NCBI RefSeq assembly: GCF_002964665.1
Contig: NZ_PQBZ01000013.1
Span: 186,001-250,000, forward strand
Direction of reading: 5' to 3'
From: Pseudoalteromonas sp. T1lg23B
Lineage (GTDB): Bacteria; Pseudomonadota; Gammaproteobacteria; Enterobacterales; Alteromonadaceae
DNA length: 64,000 bases
A model generated the notes under the pieces. It searched no databases. It was not told where the DNA came from and saw only the letters and a list, made by a program, of their open reading frames with translations. Each line of letters opens with the position of its first letter. Position 1 is the first letter of the stretch. Shown here one piece after another: positions 19,183 through 28,988 of the stretch. Position numbers and translations under genes: made by a program.

Positions 19183-20363
19183 CACTGTCACAACTAAACC
19201 TAAACTTTCAACTAAAGCAGTCCAATGCGTTATACGACATTCCATTGTTGTATGCCATGTTGTGTTTATTGGGAGTGGGGTTTGTGATGGTGACCAGTGC
19301 ATCTATGCCCGTGGCAGAGAGATTATTTAACAATCCTTACCATATAACGATTCGTCATGCGGCGTTTTTGTGTATGGGATTTGTGCTGTTTTGGGTCAGT
19401 ACCAGTGCGCCTATGACGTGGTGGAAGCGCTGTAACCCTTACCTGCTACTTTTTGGCTTAGGCTTACTGGTGTTAGTGTTATTGATTGGTCGTGAAGTTA
19501 ACGGTTCTAAACGCTGGATCCCTGTCGGGCCTGTGGGCATTCAAGCTGCTGAATTAGCGAAGTTATTTTTCTTTAGTTATATCGCGGGTTATTTAGTGCG
19601 AAAACGTGAGGAAGTACAAGAGAACTTAAAAGGTTTCGCAAAGCCCATCGCAGTGTTTTCTGTCTATGCATTTTTAATCTTAATGCAACCTGATTTAGGC
19701 ACGGTCGTGGTGATGTTTGTCACTACCGTAGGATTATTATTTTTAGCAGGCGCTAAGTTATGGCAGTTCTTTGCCTTGATCTTAACAGGCATCTTGTTGG
19801 TGGTATTGCTGATTATTTTCGAGCCCTATCGAATGGCCCGAGTGGTTGGTTTCTTAGAACCTTGGGACGATCCTTTCGGTAAAGGTTATCAGTTAGTGCA
19901 ATCACTGATGGCGTATGGACAAGGGGGCTGGTTTGGCCAAGGGTTGGGGAACAGTGTCCAAAAATTGCAGTATCTACCTGAAGCGCATAATGATTTTATT
20001 TTTGCGGTGATTGCCGAAGAATTGGGCTTTGTCGGTGTGGTGAGCATCATTCTGCTACTTGGCACCTTAGTGTTTAGAGCCTTGTTGATAGGTCAAAAAG
20101 CATTGAAAGCAGGTAAAGAATATGAAGGCTATTTTGCATTGGCGATAGGTATTTGGTTTGCGTTTCAAACCATGGTGAATATCGGTGCCAGTGCTGGTAT
20201 TTTGCCAACCAAAGGCTTAACGCTGCCCTTCGTTTCATATGGTGGTTCTAGTTTATTGGTGATGATCGTGGCTGCGGGAGTGTTACAGCGAGTGGATTTT
20301 GAAACCAAGATGGCGAGCAAGCAAGCAACGTCGAGAAGCGGTTCTCGTGGAGGTAAACGATGA
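19176..20363 (+). CDS. ftsW: Septal peptidoglycan glycosyltransferase FtsW (SEDS family)
   Basis: This 395-residue SEDS-family membrane protein has about ten membrane segments and polymerises septal glycan together with FtsI. Conserved motifs are GREVNGSKRWIPVG (about 110-123), AELAKLFFF near 130, PDLGT near 176, EAHNDFIFAVIAEELGFVG near 274-292 (with the catalytic-type acidic residue in the large loop before it), and PFVSYGGSS near 352. It overlaps murD by seven bases and murG by four (ATGA). The Arg/Lys-rich C-terminal tail is cytoplasmic. Confidence 0.95.
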   Translation: MLALSQLNLNFQLKQSNALYDIPLLYAMLCLLGVGFVMVTSASMPVAERLFNNPYHITIRHAAFLCMGFVLFWVSTSAPMTWWKRCNPYLLLFGLGLLVLVLLIGREVNGSKRWIPVGPVGIQAAELAKLFFFSYIAGYLVRKREEVQENLKGFAKPIAVFSVYAFLILMQPDLGTVVVMFVTTVGLLFLAGAKLWQFFALILTGILLVVLLIIFEPYRMARVVGFLEPWDDPFGKGYQLVQSLMAYGQGGWFGQGLGNSVQKLQYLPEAHNDFIFAVIAEELGFVGVVSIILLLGTLVFRALLIGQKALKAGKEYEGYFALAIGIWFAFQTMVNIGASAGILPTKGLTLPFVSYGGSSLLVMIVAAGVLQRVDFETKMASKQATSRSGSRGGKR

Positions 20364-21424
20364 GTAAGCGTTTACTGGTCGCAGCTGGTGGAACCGGTGG
20401 GCATATCTTTCCTGGGGTGGCGGTTGCCAACGAATTAAAAGCGCAAGGCTGGGAAATATCTTGGATAGGTACCGAAGACCGTATGGAAGCTCAAGTGGTA
20501 CCAAAGCATGGTTTTGAGATTGACTTTATTAAGGTGCAGGGCGTTCGTGGCAACGGCATAAAACGCTTGATTAAAGCCCCTTTTATGGTGATTAAAGCGA
20601 TTATGTCGGCCCTGCGAGTGATTAAACAGCGCCGTCCAGATGTGATACTCGCTATGGGAGGATATGTTACAGGTCCCGTAGGAGTTGCAGCAAAGCTGAC
20701 AGGCACGCCTTTACTGATCCACGAGCAAAATGCTGTAGCGGGGTTGAGTAATAAATTACTGTCAAAAATTGCTAACAAAGTTTTGGCGGCTTTTCCGAGC
20801 GCTTTCGGTCAGAGCAAGGCGCAAGTTGTGGGGAATCCGGTCCGTCATTCAGTGGCAAATTTGAGCCCTAAAGCGGTGTCTGAGCAATTAAATTGCTTAG
20901 TTGTTGGTGGGTCGCTTGGCGCTAAAGCTTTAAATGATATATTGCCCGCAGCGTTTGCGCAGCTTGCGATGAATACTTCACTCCCTTTGGCCATCAAGCA
21001 TCAAAGCGGTAAAGGTCATAGTGAGCAGTTGGCACAAAGCTATGCTCAAGTGGGGTTAGGTGCTTCAGTTTTTGAGTTTATTGATGACATGGATGCAGCT
21101 TATGAGTGGGCTGATATCGTCATTTGCCGGGCAGGAGCATTGACTGTCAGTGAAATCGCTGCTGCGGGGAAAATGGCGCTGTTTGTGCCTTATCCTCATG
21201 CGGTTGACGACCACCAGACGGCCAATGCGGCATATTTGGTAGATCAACAAGCTGCATTGCTACTACCGCAAAGTGAACTTAGCGTAGAATCGTTTTGCGC
21301 ATTGCTGTTGCCTTACACACAGCAGCCTGAACGAATTGAACAGTTGGCAATACGCGCCAAGCAACTAGCAAAATTAGATGCCACATCAGTGGTGGCAAAA
21401 GTATGTGAGCAACTAAGCTCCTGA
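20360..21424 (+). CDS. murG: Lipid II synthase MurG
   Basis: This 354-residue GT28-family glycosyltransferase adds GlcNAc to lipid I at the cytoplasmic face of the membrane. Motifs are the N-terminal glycine-rich loop AGGTGGHIFPG (about residues 9-19), MGGYVTGP near 95, HEQNAVAG near 119, a second glycine loop VGGSLGAKALND near 183, and the UDP-GlcNAc site CRAGALTVSEIAAAGKMA near 255-272. It starts within the ftsW stop. A 31-base gap separates it from murC. Confidence 0.96.
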   Translation: MSKRLLVAAGGTGGHIFPGVAVANELKAQGWEISWIGTEDRMEAQVVPKHGFEIDFIKVQGVRGNGIKRLIKAPFMVIKAIMSALRVIKQRRPDVILAMGGYVTGPVGVAAKLTGTPLLIHEQNAVAGLSNKLLSKIANKVLAAFPSAFGQSKAQVVGNPVRHSVANLSPKAVSEQLNCLVVGGSLGAKALNDILPAAFAQLAMNTSLPLAIKHQSGKGHSEQLAQSYAQVGLGASVFEFIDDMDAAYEWADIVICRAGALTVSEIAAAGKMALFVPYPHAVDDHQTANAAYLVDQQAALLLPQSELSVESFCALLLPYTQQPERIEQLAIRAKQLAKLDATSVVAKVCEQLSS

Positions 21425-21455
21425 ATTTGAACTTATTGATATTGAAGAGTAACGC

Positions 21456-22892
21456 GTGAAAGAAACCAGTAATCGTCGAGCTATGAGAAGAATTAACACC
21501 ATACATTTTATTGGTATAGGTGGAGCCGGTATGGGCGGCATAGCGGAAGTATTAGCATATGAAGGATATCGCATCACTGGATCTGATATTGCGAAAAATG
21601 CGATGACAGAGCGGTTATTGAAAGCTGGCGCAGAAGTTTTTATCGGCCACCACGAAAATAACATCAAAGATGCCAATGTGGTTGTTGTTTCCAGTGCCAT
21701 TGATGAACAGAATCCGGAAATTATCGCCGCCAAAGCGGCACGTATTCCGATTGTGAGACGCGCAGAAATGCTCGCCGAGCTCATGCGTTTTCGTCATGGT
21801 ATCGCAATTGCGGGGACCCATGGTAAAACGACTACAACCAGTCTAATTGCCAGTATATTTGCTCAGGCAAAACTTGACCCAACGTTTGTGATTGGTGGAT
21901 TGTTAAACAGCGCAGGCACAAATGCAAAATTGGGCACAGGTGATGTGCTGATTGCAGAAGCGGACGAAAGTGATGCATCATTTTTACATCTACAACCTAT
22001 GGTTTCGGTGATCACAAATATCGAGGCCGATCATATGGATACTTACGAGGGTGACTTTGAAAAAATGAAAGACACCTATGTGGACTTTATCCATAATTTG
22101 CCATTTTACGGTTTGGCGGTGGTGTGTATCGATTCTGAAGTGGCCGCAAATTTGATCCCGCGTTTTGCTCGTCCCACTATCACTTACGGTGAATCAGAGC
22201 TCGCGGATTATCGCATGGAGAACTTCAAGCAAACGGTGAGCAGTAGTGAGTTCACGGTGACGACCAAAAAAGGTGAAGCGATTGAAGTTAAATTAAATAT
22301 GCCGGGCAGACACAATGCTTTAAATGCCACAGCAGCTATTGCAGTAGCAAAGGATCATGACATTGATAATACCGCAATCTTAGCTGCGCTTGAGAAATTT
22401 GAAGGGATTGGTAGACGCTTTCAACATTATGGTGAGTTCGACAATGAGCGCGGTAGAGTCATGTTAGTTGATGATTATGGTCATCACCCTTCAGAGGTCG
22501 CTGTGACTATTCAAGCTGCACGTGCAGGGTGGGCTGATAAGCGCTTAGTGATGGTTTATCAACCGCACCGTTATACTCGAACCCGCGATTTGTATGAAGA
22601 TTTTGTTAAAGTGCTGTCAGAAGTTGATCAATTGATACTACTGGATGTATATAGCGCGGGTGAAGCGCCGATAGTGGGCGCGGATAGCAAGAGCCTATGT
22701 CGCAGTTTGCGTCAGCGTGGTGTTGAACCTATTCATGTGGCTGACCACGCAGAGCTGTCTGCGGTATTAGCAGAAACGCTACAAGATAACGATCTCGTTA
22801 TCACGCAAGGCGCGGGTAACATCGGTCAAATCGTTAAACAATTAGCTGCTACCAAAATGTCGGTAGCGGCATTACAGCAAGGTGATGCATGA
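21456..22892 (+). CDS. murC: UDP-MurNAc:L-Ala ligase MurC
   Basis: This Mur ligase of up to 478 residues starts the stem peptide. It shows [17 protein letters not shown] near residues 19-35, the ATP loop AGTHGKTTT near 116-124, EADESDASF near 170, TNIEADHMD near 186, and DDYGHHP near 344. GTG 21456 is used here. ATG 21483, nine codons on, is an alternative start that would still keep the first conserved motif. The gene overlaps ddlB by four bases (ATGA). Confidence 0.95.
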   Translation: MKETSNRRAMRRINTIHFIGIGGAGMGGIAEVLAYEGYRITGSDIAKNAMTERLLKAGAEVFIGHHENNIKDANVVVVSSAIDEQNPEIIAAKAARIPIVRRAEMLAELMRFRHGIAIAGTHGKTTTTSLIASIFAQAKLDPTFVIGGLLNSAGTNAKLGTGDVLIAEADESDASFLHLQPMVSVITNIEADHMDTYEGDFEKMKDTYVDFIHNLPFYGLAVVCIDSEVAANLIPRFARPTITYGESELADYRMENFKQTVSSSEFTVTTKKGEAIEVKLNMPGRHNALNATAAIAVAKDHDIDNTAILAALEKFEGIGRRFQHYGEFDNERGRVMLVDDYGHHPSEVAVTIQAARAGWADKRLVMVYQPHRYTRTRDLYEDFVKVLSEVDQLILLDVYSAGEAPIVGADSKSLCRSLRQRGVEPIHVADHAELSAVLAETLQDNDLVITQGAGNIGQIVKQLAATKMSVAALQQGDA

Positions 22893-23797
22893 ACACGTTT
22901 GGAAAAGTAGCGGTATTGCTGGGCGGTAGCTCAGCTGAACGTGAGGTGTCGTTAAAGTCTGGTGAAGCTGTACTCAATGGGTTATTGAGTGCGGGCGTAG
23001 ACGCAATTGCTTTTGATCCGGCAGAACGAAATCTGTGGGAGTTGAAGAGTTTGGCTGTTGAACGTGTATTTATCGCCCTACATGGCCGAGGTGGTGAAGA
23101 TGGCACTATTCAAGGTGCACTGGAATATATGGGTATTCCTTATACCGGAAGCGGCGTATTAGGTAGTGCGCTAGCAATGGACAAAATACGTTGTAAGCAT
23201 TTATTCAAGTCAGCCAAGCTGAGTACTGCTGCCTATGCAGTGGTTGACGCAAATGTTGGGTTTGATGCCGATGCCATTATCAAAGAATTTGGTAAAGTCA
23301 TGGTTAAGCCATCGCATGAAGGCTCAAGTATTGGCATGGCGCAAGCGAATAATGCACAGGAACTAACCACAGCATTAACCAACGCTTTTAAATTTGATGA
23401 GCAAGTTTTGGTGGAGCAGTGGATCACTGGACGAGAGTTTACTGTGGCTATGCTAGGCAATGACGCTTTACCTGTGATTGAAATGAAGACTCCACGTGGT
23501 TTTTATGACTATGAAGCAAAATATCAGGTAAACAGTACTCAGTATTTTTGTCCTGCGGATATTTCACAAGCGCATACTGCTCAATTACAGATCATGGCTA
23601 AACATGCTTTTGAGCTTGTGGGCGCAAATGGTTGGGGGCGAGTTGATGCGATGCAAGATGAAAATGGTCATTTTTATTTACTGGAAGTAAATACGGTACC
23701 GGGTATGACACAAAAGTCATTGGTGCCGATGGCGGCAAAAGCACAAGGCATAACTTTTGAGCAATTAGTTGTTCGCATTTTGGAGCAAACGCTTTAA
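22889..23797 (+). CDS. ddlB: D-alanine--D-alanine ligase
   Basis: This 302-residue ATP-grasp enzyme makes the D-Ala-D-Ala substrate of MurF. It has [17 protein letters not shown] near the N-terminus (active-site Glu), the LHGRGGEDG motif near 62-70, the ATP-grasp KPSHEGSS near 143-150, and C-terminal [15 protein letters not shown] near 267-281. It lies between murC and ftsQ as in other gammaproteobacterial dcw clusters. Confidence 0.95.
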   Translation: MNTFGKVAVLLGGSSAEREVSLKSGEAVLNGLLSAGVDAIAFDPAERNLWELKSLAVERVFIALHGRGGEDGTIQGALEYMGIPYTGSGVLGSALAMDKIRCKHLFKSAKLSTAAYAVVDANVGFDADAIIKEFGKVMVKPSHEGSSIGMAQANNAQELTTALTNAFKFDEQVLVEQWITGREFTVAMLGNDALPVIEMKTPRGFYDYEAKYQVNSTQYFCPADISQAHTAQLQIMAKHAFELVGANGWGRVDAMQDENGHFYLLEVNTVPGMTQKSLVPMAAKAQGITFEQLVVRILEQTL

Positions 23798-23798
23798 G

Positions 23799-24578
23799 AT
23801 GCGTGCATTTTTTGAAAAAGCCAAACGATTGAACCAGCGCCTAAATTGGTCGTTGTTGCTGGGTGTTGGTTTTTTCATGTTAGTGATAGCCAGTGTAGTG
23901 CGAGGGACATACTGGGTCAGCGACTGGTTGGTTGAGCATAAAGATGCACAAATCAAACAGTTAACTGTACTCGGTGAACCGCACTATACAAAAGAAGCGG
24001 ATATTATTGCAGCGATTAAACAAGTAGATTTGAGTAGTTATTTTGAGCTTGATGTTCAATCTGTGCATAGCCAAGTAAAAGCGCTACCTTGGATTGCTCA
24101 TGTATCGGTGCGAAAGCAATGGCCAGATCAACTACAGGTTTATGTGGTAGAGCATACCCCAGTTGCAGTTTGGAACAGTGATCTGTTATTGAATGAGCAT
24201 GGAGAGGTATTCCAAGCACAAAGTGACTTGGTCAGTGCACAGTTACCTCAGTTATATGGGCCGGAAGGTAGTGAACAAGAAGCATGGCAAACATTTTTAC
24301 AGTTTAAAGACATGTTGGATGTGAATGACTTTAAGCTGGTTAGCTTAGCGCTTTCAGAGCGCTTTGCTTGGCAGCTATGGCTAGATAGCGGGATCCGATT
24401 AAATTTGGGCCGCGAAAAAATAGCTAAGCGAGTGCAAAGATTTATTGATGTCTATCCGAAGATGAGAGCACCAGAAGGGGCTGCGATAGATGTGATAGAC
24501 CTGCGTTACGATATCGGGCTTGCGGTAAGCTGGAAGTATCCGCAAGAACAAGAACAACAAAGTAAGAGTGAAGCATGA
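23799..24578 (+). CDS. ftsQ: Cell division protein FtsQ
   Basis: This 259-residue bitopic membrane protein scaffolds the FtsQLB complex. It has a short cytoplasmic N-terminus, a membrane segment at about residues 20-40, a POTRA domain (about 46-115, with LTVLGEPHYTKEADI) and a beta domain (VRKQWPDQLQVYVVEHTPVAVW). The ATG 23799, immediately after the ddlB stop, gives a normal N-terminus. A TTG at 23769 in the same frame would overlap ddlB and add ten unlikely residues. It overlaps ftsA by four bases. Confidence 0.93.
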   Translation: MRAFFEKAKRLNQRLNWSLLLGVGFFMLVIASVVRGTYWVSDWLVEHKDAQIKQLTVLGEPHYTKEADIIAAIKQVDLSSYFELDVQSVHSQVKALPWIAHVSVRKQWPDQLQVYVVEHTPVAVWNSDLLLNEHGEVFQAQSDLVSAQLPQLYGPEGSEQEAWQTFLQFKDMLDVNDFKLVSLALSERFAWQLWLDSGIRLNLGREKIAKRVQRFIDVYPKMRAPEGAAIDVIDLRYDIGLAVSWKYPQEQEQQSKSEA

Positions 24579-25807
24579 CTAAGTCAGCAGAAAGAAACCT
24601 AGTGATAGGGTTAGATGTAGGGACTTCAAAGGTGGTTGCGACTGTTGGCGAAATCACCGCAGATAATCAGCTTAGTATTGTGGGTGTGGGTAACCAAGTC
24701 TCCCATGGTATGGATAAAGGTGGTGTGAACGATCTAAATCTCGTTTCTGAGTCTATTCGTCGTGCAATTGATGAAGCTGAACTCATGGCTGATTGCAGAA
24801 TTAGCTCGGTGTATTTAGGTATCTCAGGTAAGCATATTCAGTGTCAAAATGAAAGCGGCGTCGTCGCAATCAATAATGCAGAAGTAAGCGATGACGACAT
24901 TGCGAATGTGATTCATATTGCGCGTTCTGTGCCGATTTCGGCTGAACGTAAAATGTTACATTCCCTGCCACAGGAATATAGCATTGACATGCAAGAAGGC
25001 ATCAAAAACCCACTTGGTATGAGTGGGGTAAGAATGGAAGCCAAGGCGCATATCATTACGTGTTCCAATGATATGGCAAAGAACTTAGAAAAGTGTGTTG
25101 AGCGCTGCGGTTTGCAGGTGGATCAACTGACATTTAGCGCATTGGCGTCCTGTTATTCGGTGCTGACAGACGATGAGAAAGAATTGGGTGTTGCTGTTGT
25201 TGATATCGGTGGTGGCACTATGGATATTGCAATTTATTTAAATGGTGCACTGCGTCATTCGGCGGTGATCCCTGTCGCTGGTAACCAAGTGACCGGTGAT
25301 ATTGCAAAAATTTTTCGTACCCCTATTTCTCATGCAGAGTCACTGAAAGTACAATATGCATGTGCGAGTAGCCAAATGGCTAGCAATGAAGAAACCATTG
25401 AAGTGCCAAGCGTGGGGGGGCGTCCTGCCCGTTTAATGTCAAGGCATACCTTGTCTGAGGTAGTTGAACCGAGATTTCGCGAGCTATTAGAATTAGCGTT
25501 AGAAGAAATTCGTCGCTCGGGTTTTGAAGATCAAATTGCTGCTGGCCTAGTGATTACTGGCGGTAGTGGCAAAATGGCTGGCGCTCTAGAGGTTGCCGAA
25601 GACATTTGTCAAATGCCTGTGCGAATTGGCAAGCCCATTGGTATCACTGGGTTAACAGATTATGTTAATGATCCTGCATACGCAACCGCGGTAGGTTTGT
25701 TACAATACGGCCGAACGCTGCAATCGATGAATGCACAGAAGTCGAAAGCAGAGTCGGAAGGAAGTTGGTGGAGCCGCATTACAAAATGGTTCCAAGGTGA
25801 GTTTTAA
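24575..25807 (+). CDS. ftsA: Cell division protein FtsA
   Basis: This 410-residue actin-like ATPase tethers FtsZ to the membrane and recruits later division proteins. Visible are phosphate loop 1, [16 protein letters not shown] (about 12-27), [14 protein letters not shown] near 208-221, the adenosine motif [11 protein letters not shown] near 327, and a C-terminal amphipathic helix ([13 protein letters not shown]) that inserts in the membrane. Length is close to E. coli FtsA. It is followed by ftsZ after 20 bases. Confidence 0.97.
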   Translation: MTKSAERNLVIGLDVGTSKVVATVGEITADNQLSIVGVGNQVSHGMDKGGVNDLNLVSESIRRAIDEAELMADCRISSVYLGISGKHIQCQNESGVVAINNAEVSDDDIANVIHIARSVPISAERKMLHSLPQEYSIDMQEGIKNPLGMSGVRMEAKAHIITCSNDMAKNLEKCVERCGLQVDQLTFSALASCYSVLTDDEKELGVAVVDIGGGTMDIAIYLNGALRHSAVIPVAGNQVTGDIAKIFRTPISHAESLKVQYACASSQMASNEETIEVPSVGGRPARLMSRHTLSEVVEPRFRELLELALEEIRRSGFEDQIAAGLVITGGSGKMAGALEVAEDICQMPVRIGKPIGITGLTDYVNDPAYATAVGLLQYGRTLQSMNAQKSKAESEGSWWSRITKWFQGEF

Positions 25808-25827
25808 GCTCAAGTCGGAGAGTGAAA

Positions 25828-27072
25828 ATGTTTGATATTATGGAACAACACAGCGAAGAAGCTGTAATTAAAGTCATCGGTGTAGGTGGTGGCGGTGGTA
25901 ATGCCGTTGAACACATGGTGAAACAAGAAATTGAAGGCGTTCGCTTTATTGCTGCGAACACGGATGCACAGGCTTTGCGCAAGTCATCTGCAGATGTAAC
26001 TGTGCAACTTGGTACTCAGATCACATCTGGTTTAGGCGCCGGTGCTAACCCTGAAGTGGGTCGCAAATCAGCGGAAGAAGACATCGAGACTATTAAGTCA
26101 GCGCTTGAAGGTGCAGATATGGTGTTTATCGCAGCTGGTATGGGTGGCGGTACTGGAACAGGTGCTGCACCAGTGGTAGCGCGTGTTGCTAAAGAATTAG
26201 GTATTTTAACCGTAGCAGTCGTGACGCGTCCGTTTGACCTAGAAGGCAAGAAGCGTATGGCAGCAGCTGATCAAGGGATCGGCGAATTGTCAGAAATTGT
26301 AGACTCGCTTATTACAATTCCAAACAACAAATTACTGAAAGTTCTTGGCAAAGGCACTACATTATTAGACGCGTTCGCTAAAGCAAATGACGTGCTTTAT
26401 GGAGCGGTGCAAGGTATCGCTGAGTTGATCACTCGTTCTGGTTTGATCAATGTTGACTTTGCAGACGTTAGAACGGTTATGTCTGCAATGGGCACTGCGA
26501 TGATGGGAACTGCATCTGCATCAGGTCCAGATAGAGCGCAAGAAGCTGCTGAAGCAGCGATTTCAAGCCCACTGTTAGAAGATGTAGATTTAACAGGTGC
26601 AAAAGGCATCCTAGTAAATATTACCGCTGGTATGGATATCACCATTGAAGAGTTCGAAATTGTAGGTAACCACGTTAAAGCACTGGCTTCGGAGAACGCG
26701 ACAGTGGTTGTAGGTGCGGTTATTGACCCTGAAATGAGTGAAGAGCTTCGTGTGACGGTTGTTGCAACAGGTTTAGGCGGTGAACGTCGTCCACAGTTTG
26801 GTATTGTTGACAGTGGCTTCAAAAAGGTTGTTGGTTCAGACGCGGGAAGTGTGACTCAAGAGAGTAGCCAATCCGCAGGCATGTTCGTACCAAGCTTTAC
26901 ACAGCCGCAAACAGAAACTGTACAAGAAAGCGTGCCAAGTAAAACCAGTTCGACAACGGCTGGTAGCCAGTCAGGTACTGCTGATACGAGTAAAACAAGC
27001 AGCAAAGATGCGGATAAAGAAAAAGACAATTACTTCGATATCCCAGCGTTTTTACGTAAGCAGTCAGATTAA
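25828..27072 (+). CDS. ftsZ: Cell division GTPase FtsZ
   Basis: This 414-residue tubulin-like GTPase polymerises into the division ring. The GTP loop [12 protein letters not shown] lies at about residues 104-115. VGGGGGNAV (near 20), NTDAQAL and the T7-loop residues NVDFADVR are present. A Ser/Thr-rich linker (about 325-395) leads to the conserved C-terminal peptide [11 protein letters not shown] that binds FtsA and ZipA. ATG 25828 was chosen because CGGAG lies seven bases upstream. A GTG two codons earlier in frame lacks spacing. Confidence 0.98.
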   Translation: MFDIMEQHSEEAVIKVIGVGGGGGNAVEHMVKQEIEGVRFIAANTDAQALRKSSADVTVQLGTQITSGLGAGANPEVGRKSAEEDIETIKSALEGADMVFIAAGMGGGTGTGAAPVVARVAKELGILTVAVVTRPFDLEGKKRMAAADQGIGELSEIVDSLITIPNNKLLKVLGKGTTLLDAFAKANDVLYGAVQGIAELITRSGLINVDFADVRTVMSAMGTAMMGTASASGPDRAQEAAEAAISSPLLEDVDLTGAKGILVNITAGMDITIEEFEIVGNHVKALASENATVVVGAVIDPEMSEELRVTVVATGLGGERRPQFGIVDSGFKKVVGSDAGSVTQESSQSAGMFVPSFTQPQTETVQESVPSKTSSTTAGSQSGTADTSKTSSKDADKEKDNYFDIPAFLRKQSD

Positions 27073-27094
27073 TTTTTGGCTAAAGATTAAACAA

Positions 27095-27123
27095 TTGGCA
27101 GGTGGTCGTATCTGTGATACAAT
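27095..27123 (+). promoter_or_regulatory. Probable lpxC promoter
   Basis: TTGGCA (27095-27100) and TACAAT (27118-27123) are separated by exactly 17 bases, a strong sigma-70 match. It lies 35 bases upstream of the lpxC start in the ftsZ-lpxC gap. It would let lipid A synthesis be expressed separately from the division operon. Confidence 0.7.
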
Positions 27124-27157
27124 CCGCCGTCTATGTGTAATATAAGTGGGCGAAGCT

Positions 27158-28069
27158 ATGATTAGACAACGTACAATTGCCGAAGTTGTTAAAGCAACGG
27201 GTGTAGGGCTTCACAAAGGTGAAAAGGTCACGATCACTCTCCGACCAGCGAGTGAAAACACCGGTGTGGTGTTTCGTCGTGTGGATCTTGATCCAGTAGT
27301 TGATTTTGAAACTACCCCTGAGGCTGTGGGTGATACCCAGCTATGTACGTGTTTAACGAATAAAGATGGTATCCGTCTGTCGACCACTGAGCACTTGATC
27401 GCTGCCGTTGCTGCAATGGGTATTGATAACCTGATTGTGGAATTAGACAGCGCAGAGGTGCCGATCATGGATGGGAGTGCATTACCATTCATTTATTTAT
27501 TACAAAAAGGCGGCATCAAAGAACAAAACGTAGCTAAGCGTTTTATTCGTATCAAAGAGAAGGTCCGTGTGGAAGATGGTGATAAGTGGGCAGAAATTAC
27601 CCCTTATGACGGTTTCCATATTGACTTTGAAATTGCCTTTGATCACCCAGCTATCAACGATAGCCGTCAGCGTATTGCACTTGATATCACAGCACAAAGC
27701 TTCACTGAAGAGATTAGTCGCGCCAGAACCTTTGGTTTTATGAAAGACATTGAGTATATGCATGCAAACAACCTAGCGTTAGGTGGTAGCATGGATAACG
27801 CTGTTGTACTTGATGATTATAAGGTTTTAAACCCTAACGGTTTGCGTTATGACGATGAATTTGTGAAGCACAAAATCTTAGACTGTGTTGGTGATATGTT
27901 CATGGCTGGCCATAACATTTTAGGTAAAATCACCTGTTATAAGTCAGGACATGGTTTGAATAATAAACTGCTGCGCACAATTATGGCGACTGAGTCAGCG
28001 TGGGAGTGGGCGACATTTGATGAACCAGTGGCTATGCCAGCGCCTGGACTGGAAGTCGCCACGGCTTGA
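27158..28069 (+). CDS. lpxC: UDP-3-O-acyl-N-acetylglucosamine deacetylase LpxC
   Basis: This 303-residue zinc enzyme catalyses the committed step of lipid A synthesis. Zinc and active-site motifs are visible: STTEHLIAA (His near 79), [10 protein letters not shown] near 104, and the [10 protein letters not shown] segment near 237-246 holding the second His and the Asp. The ATG at 27158 gives the expected MIRQRT N-terminus; an in-frame GTG at 27146 was rejected. The C-terminal tail, which in E. coli is the site of FtsH-dependent turnover, ends in Ala residues. Confidence 0.96.
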   Translation: MIRQRTIAEVVKATGVGLHKGEKVTITLRPASENTGVVFRRVDLDPVVDFETTPEAVGDTQLCTCLTNKDGIRLSTTEHLIAAVAAMGIDNLIVELDSAEVPIMDGSALPFIYLLQKGGIKEQNVAKRFIRIKEKVRVEDGDKWAEITPYDGFHIDFEIAFDHPAINDSRQRIALDITAQSFTEEISRARTFGFMKDIEYMHANNLALGGSMDNAVVLDDYKVLNPNGLRYDDEFVKHKILDCVGDMFMAGHNILGKITCYKSGHGLNNKLLRTIMATESAWEWATFDEPVAMPAPGLEVATA

Positions 28070-28078
28070 AAAAAGAAG

Positions 28079-28112
28079 CAAAAAAAATGACGCATCGGCG
28101 TCATTTTTTTTG
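28079..28112. terminator. Bidirectional terminator between lpxC and dciA
   Basis: A TGACGC/GCGTCA stem with a 4-base loop is flanked by a run of A on the left and a run of T on the right. It therefore forms a terminator on both strands for the convergent lpxC and dciA. The dciA stop codon lies inside the right arm. Confidence 0.88.
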
Positions 28113-28595
28113 CTTCGCTTTTTGCGCATGCGCAGCGAGCTTTAAGAGCTTTTCTTGCAAGCTAGGCGGAGCATTGCTTGCAAGATCAGTTAATTGAGCC
28201 GCTGTCTGCTCGCTCATGACTCGCCCCGTATACTGTTGTTTGTGTTGTGTCGATGTGTTGTCTCGCGGGGTCAAGCGTTGCTGAGCTTCTGGATTAGTTA
28301 CCACTTTAACTTGTGCACATTCAATCATCCCAGCTTGTCTAAACTGCGATAAAATTTCCATTTTCAAATAGTTGAGTCTTGTCGCTAAGGTGGCTGATGC
28401 CGCCTCGATGATGAGCGTACCATCGCGATAGTTGGCAACCCGTGCTTTTTTACTCAAGATGGGGCCAATCGCGGCTTCTAGACAATGCTGTAGCTGTGCC
28501 ATCGTTTGTGATTTATGGCTATAGTTACTCAGTTTATCTGACCACTTGCCCATCAATTCATTGAGTTGTTTTGGATCATAGCGGTTTTTTGCCAT
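28101..28595 (-). CDS. dciA: DciA-family (DUF721) protein, probable replicative helicase loader
   Basis: This 164-residue protein has a DUF721 core at about residues 15-105. The LEAAIGPILSKKARVANYRDGTLIIEAASATLATRLNY-type pattern is typical of the KH-like fold, and a basic C-terminal tail rich in Lys and Gln follows. DciA proteins help load the replicative helicase DnaB in bacteria without DnaC. Position beside secA is common in gammaproteobacteria. It is convergent with lpxC and divergent from secA. The function is known for the family and inferred here. Confidence 0.82.
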   Translation of the reverse strand: MAKNRYDPKQLNELMGKWSDKLSNYSHKSQTMAQLQHCLEAAIGPILSKKARVANYRDGTLIIEAASATLATRLNYLKMEILSQFRQAGMIECAQVKVVTNPEAQQRLTPRDNTSTQHKQQYTGRVMSEQTAAQLTDLASNAPPSLQEKLLKLAAHAQKAKQKK

Positions 28596-28988
28596 ACAGA
28601 AAGTAGCCTATTTGCTGATTCTAATAGCAGTATAACGCTGCATAAGGCGCAACAGAAGTGTTATTGTGCTCTTGAATTGTATCAAATCGTACCCATATCT
28701 TCGTGTAACCTCGGATACCTTCTTGAGCATTACGGGCAGCTGACTAGTAGAACGTAGCAATATAAGTTTACGTTCCAGCCGTTAATTAACAGTAAAACGC
28801 GGTTGATTTCATTTCAGTGGTTTGCACACTCGCTGAGTCTGGTATGATAGGGCATAATTTTAACTTCAGGCATTATAGCGAGGTTTAATTAACTTGCTGC
28901 CAAAGCGAACAGTGCGGCCTCATATGCCAATAAATAACAATATGGACATGGCGAAGGTCAGCCATCACTAGAGTGAAACGGTTTTAAC
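28596..28988. other. Divergent intergenic region dciA / secA
   Basis: These 393 bases hold the secA promoter and a leader of about 130 bases. No secM-like gene is visible: no frame here encodes a signal peptide plus an arrest motif. A short frame of 25 codons (TTG 28895 to TAG 28971) lies in the leader but has no hydrophobic segment. Control of secA by a stalled SecM is therefore not supported. Confidence 0.55.
28821..28848 (+). promoter_or_regulatory. Probable secA promoter
   Basis: TTTGCA (28821-28826) and TATGAT (28843-28848) are separated by 16 bases. It lies about 140 bases upstream of the secA ATG. The -10 is close to consensus, the -35 is moderate. Confidence 0.55.

Noticed and set aside
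28895..28971. A 25-codon frame in the secA leader, considered as an arrest peptide
   Set aside because: It has a TTG start, no hydrophobic signal segment and no arrest-like motif; chance is the simpler reading.
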